Shown here piece by piece: positions 6,210-7,735 of a stretch of DNA of 7,735 bases; the first letter of the stretch is position 1; each line of letters opens with the position of its first letter. Origin of the DNA: Clostridia bacterium (GTDB lineage: Bacteria; Bacillota; Clostridia; Oscillospirales; CAG-272); assembly GCA_017452215.1 (NCBI GenBank), contig JAFTMU010000035.1, positions 1-7,735 of the forward strand. The letters run 5' to 3'. The position numbers and the translations under genes are program-made. A model generated the notes under the pieces. It saw only the letters and a program-made list of their open reading frames with translations, searched no databases and had not been told where the DNA came from.

Positions 6210-6252
6210 AAGCAAAAACGGCTTCGATACCACGCATCGAAGCCGTTTTGTA
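6210..6252. terminator. Bidirectional intrinsic terminator between convergent genes
   Basis: A perfect 14-bp inverted repeat (6215-6228 and 6236-6249: AAAACGGCTTCGAT and its complement) encloses a 7-nt loop. A-rich and T-rich flanks give a T-tract on both strands. It lies directly between the stop codons of the DUF1015 gene (plus strand) and the 144-aa gene (minus strand), so it can end both transcripts. Confidence 0.92.
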
Positions 6253-6253
6253 G

Positions 6254-6688
6254 TTACAGAAACTGCCGAATATCAATCGCCAATTCTTCTTCCAGATTGA
6301 TCAGGCGCTTGGTGATATCCTTGGATACCTCATCTGCCGCCTTGTATTGATTGAGATATTTATTCAGAGATTTTACCCCCATATTGCAGCCGTCGGTCAT
6401 CAGATCGGCAATGGTGTGATCCGATTCCTTCATCGCCAGCTTGACGTTGGTTTTCATCCAGGACATTCCCTTGGCGATGGGGTTGGGGTCCTTTCCCTCG
6501 TCCCGATATTTGTCCAACAGCTCCTGAATTTCGGTGTTCAGCTTCTCGTGCTCGTTCTTGCAATCGGTCAAACGCTTTTCCAATTTGTCCGAGCGAACGT
6601 ATTTGATCACGTCGTCAATGGAGGCGACCCCCATTTTTACGCCCGCATCACATTCTCGCAAAAGTCTTACGGTATCTTGCTCTATCAT
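6254..6688 (-). CDS. Hypothetical all-helical (four-helix-bundle-like) protein
   Basis: This 144-aa acidic protein has no signal peptide or membrane helix. The sequence reads as consecutive amphipathic helices: about residues 3-31, 33-64, 70-88, 91-117 and 120-143, with a turn at DEGKDPNP (63-70). The layout recalls ferritin-like or DUF2383-type bundles, but I do not see a clear pair of ExxH metal sites; E46-H47 and H91 are the only obvious candidates. Cysteines occur at 13, 43 and 101. AAAGGAG precedes the ATG by about 6 nt, which supports the start. The gene stops next to the shared terminator and is transcribed divergently from the 76-aa gene. No function is claimed. I have the impression of similar hypothetical proteins in other Clostridia but cannot confirm it. 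Confidence 0.8.
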   Translation of the reverse strand: MIEQDTVRLLRECDAGVKMGVASIDDVIKYVRSDKLEKRLTDCKNEHEKLNTEIQELLDKYRDEGKDPNPIAKGMSWMKTNVKLAMKESDHTIADLMTDGCNMGVKSLNKYLNQYKAADEVSKDITKRLINLEEELAIDIRQFL

Positions 6689-6726
6689 AGCATTCTCCTT
6701 TCTCGGCGGAGCTTTGCTCCTGTGTG

Positions 6727-6756
6727 CATAGTATCTCCGATTTTTGCGATACTATG
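6727..6756. repeat. 9-bp inverted repeat (possible operator or twin promoter) between divergent genes
   Basis: CATAGTATC (6727-6735) and GATACTATG (6748-6756) are exact reverse complements separated by 12 bp. The half-site centres are 21 bp apart, about two helical turns, as expected for a dimeric regulator on one DNA face. The repeat lies 38 bp upstream of the minus-strand start and 23 bp upstream of the plus-strand start. Both half-sites contain -10-like TACTAT or TAGTAT on one strand or the other, but I find no good -35 box. A separate GGAGC-TTT-GCTCC hairpin is at 6708-6720. Confidence 0.6.
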
Positions 6757-6779
6757 AGGGAATAAAGGAGAAATATGCG

Positions 6780-7010
6780 ATGCCGTACTATAATTACCAT
6801 GCCACCGTCAAGCGCCTGATCGCCGAGGGCAAGCTATTGGAATATCGCTTCGTTGACCGTTACCGCAATATTGCCCCGGCGCTTTTGCTGTTTTTCGACG
6901 ACGTAAAGCATCCCGTCATGCCCATTCGGGAAAACCGATGGGAGGAATACTATCCCTTGCTTTCCCACCTGGTATGGGAAAAGCCAAAGAATCCCCGCCG
7001 CCTTCCGTAG
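6780..7010 (+). CDS. Hypothetical small protein, 76 aa
   Basis: The protein starts MPYYNYHATVKRLIAEGKLL and contains HPVMPIRENRWEEYYPLL. It is Tyr- and Arg-rich, basic, without signal peptide or membrane segment, and probably cytosolic. I chose the ATG at 6780 because AAAGGAG (6764-6770) lies 9 nt upstream; an in-frame TTG at 6744 lacks a ribosome site and falls in the inverted repeat. Codon choice and the good ribosome site make it look like a real gene. I recognise no domain, though I believe similar short proteins occur in Clostridia. Its last codons (NPRRLP and stop) form the left arm of the following terminator hairpin. Confidence 0.72.
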   Translation: MPYYNYHATVKRLIAEGKLLEYRFVDRYRNIAPALLLFFDDVKHPVMPIRENRWEEYYPLLSHLVWEKPKNPRRLP

Positions 7011-7026
7011 AAAAGCGGCGGGGGTT
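6990..7026. terminator. GC-rich terminator hairpin overlapping the 3' end of the 76-aa gene
   Basis: The arms AATCCCCGCCGC (6990-7001) and GCGGCGGGGGTT (7015-7026) form a 12-bp stem with one G-T pair and a 13-nt loop that contains the TAG stop. The downstream T-tract is weak on both strands (TTCGTATTATT on plus, ATTCTTTGG on minus). It lies between convergent genes (76-aa gene and symporter) and probably ends both transcripts. Confidence 0.75.
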
Positions 7027-7030
7027 CGTA

Positions 7031-7735
7031 TTATTCCTCCCCGTCCTCACTTTGGGCGTATTCCGCCTCAATTTCGGGATCATAGGAGCGCAAGGGAGCA
7101 ACGTCCTTTTTGCGTATTTTTCTGTCGATGTAGTTTTTGGTGATCTTCATGACCAGAGGACACAAGAGGACCACGGCGATCAGGTTGGGGAACATCATAA
7201 GCCCGTTAAAGGTATCCGAGATATCCCAAGCCAAGGAGGAGGTCATCACTGCACCCAGGAGAATGGTAGAGATGTGAATGATCTTGAATACAATGGTGGA
7301 CTTGGTACCAAAGAGGTATTCCCACGCCTTCGAACCGTAAAGGGACCAACCAAGCACGGTGGTAAAGGCGAAGAGCAGCATGGCAACGGCAATGAACTTT
7401 TCGCCGATATCGCCCCAGCTGAATACCGTGTTAAACGCACCTGCAACCAACGTTGCATCGGTGTAGCCCTCCAACAATTCACCTGTCATGGTGTTGTATG
7501 CGCCCGAGGTCAAAACCACCAGCGCCGTCATGGTGCACACGATCATGGTGTCGGCAAAGACCTCAAAAATACCCCACATACCCTGCTTTACAGGCTCCTT
7601 GATGTTGGAGTTGGAGTGTACCATGACCGAGGAACCAAGACCCGCCTCATTGGAGAACACGCCTCTCTTGAAGCCCTGGGTCATGACCTTGGAGATGACA
7701 ACACCGATACCGCCGCCCACAACTGCTTCGGGAAC
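7031..7735 (-). CDS. Sodium:alanine/glycine symporter (AGCS family), C-terminal part only
   Basis: A 234-aa fragment is open to the right window edge; AGCS proteins are usually about 450-500 aa, so roughly half is missing. The signature GFKRGVFSNEAGLGSS lies at fragment residues 21-36, followed by EPVKQGMWGIFEVFADT and several hydrophobic helices (for example IGEKFIAVAMLLFAFTTVLG and LMMFPNLIAVVLLCPLVM). These integral membrane proteins import alanine or glycine with Na+ or H+. The hydrophilic tail ends in acidic residues (SEDGEE). Reading continues in frame to the edge (VPEAV before the internal GTG at 7720), so that GTG is not the start. Substrate choice cannot be read from this fragment. 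The family call is firm. Confidence 0.93.
   Translation of the reverse strand, partial: VPEAVVGGGIGVVISKVMTQGFKRGVFSNEAGLGSSVMVHSNSNIKEPVKQGMWGIFEVFADTMIVCTMTALVVLTSGAYNTMTGELLEGYTDATLVAGAFNTVFSWGDIGEKFIAVAMLLFAFTTVLGWSLYGSKAWEYLFGTKSTIVFKIIHISTILLGAVMTSSLAWDISDTFNGLMMFPNLIAVVLLCPLVMKITKNYIDRKIRKKDVAPLRSYDPEIEAEYAQSEDGEE

Noticed and set aside
5650..6276. Minus-strand open frame (208 codons) opposite the DUF1015 gene
   Set aside because: It runs through the bidirectional terminator and is antisense to a gene with clear family motifs.

Overview
The window looks like chromosomal DNA of a low-redox, fermentative Clostridia-type bacterium (Bacillota), probably an uncultured gut relative. The evidence is the rpmG-secE-nusG gene order, strong purine-rich Shine-Dalgarno sequences, near-consensus sigma-A promoters, an oxygen-sensitive pyruvate formate-lyase pair behind a ZTP riboswitch, and a DUF1015 gene of a type common in Clostridia. 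I see no insertion sequence, phage gene, CRISPR array, tRNA or rRNA. The species cannot be named from this sequence alone.

Layout. (1) Positions 1-1566, minus strand: the transcription/translation/secretion operon rpmG (L33), secE, nusG. It runs toward an rplK gene expected just off the left edge. Its promoter matches the sigma-A consensus exactly (TTGACA, 17 bp, TATAAT). A structured leader of about 145 nt precedes rpmG. The SecE is unusual: it has a signal peptide, an acidic Thr-rich tandem-repeat segment, an Asn/Gln linker and an extra membrane helix in front of the normal SecE domain. (2) Positions 1641-4832, minus strand: pflB-pflA (pyruvate formate-lyase and its radical-SAM activase), with a terminator after pflA. 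A sigma-A promoter and a complete ZTP riboswitch with a terminator expression platform lie in front of pflB. (3) Positions 4920-6207, plus strand: a DUF1015-family gene with its own promoter, divergent from pfl. (4) Positions 6210-7030: a bidirectional terminator, a 144-aa helical protein on the minus strand, and a divergent 76-aa small protein on the plus strand. A 9-bp inverted repeat lies between these last two genes. (5) Positions 7031-7735, minus strand: the C-terminal half of an alanine/glycine:cation symporter (AGCS family), cut by the window edge.

How the genes fit together. PFL converts pyruvate and CoA to acetyl-CoA and formate. Formate can feed 10-formyl-tetrahydrofolate synthesis, and ZMP/ZTP rises when formyl-folate is short, so a ZTP riboswitch in front of pflBA forms a plausible homeostatic loop. 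The rpmG-secE-nusG operon is housekeeping. The remaining genes have no visible functional tie to each other.

The best candidates for something new are the extended SecE, the unassigned structured rpmG leader, and the dyad between the two small uncharacterised genes.
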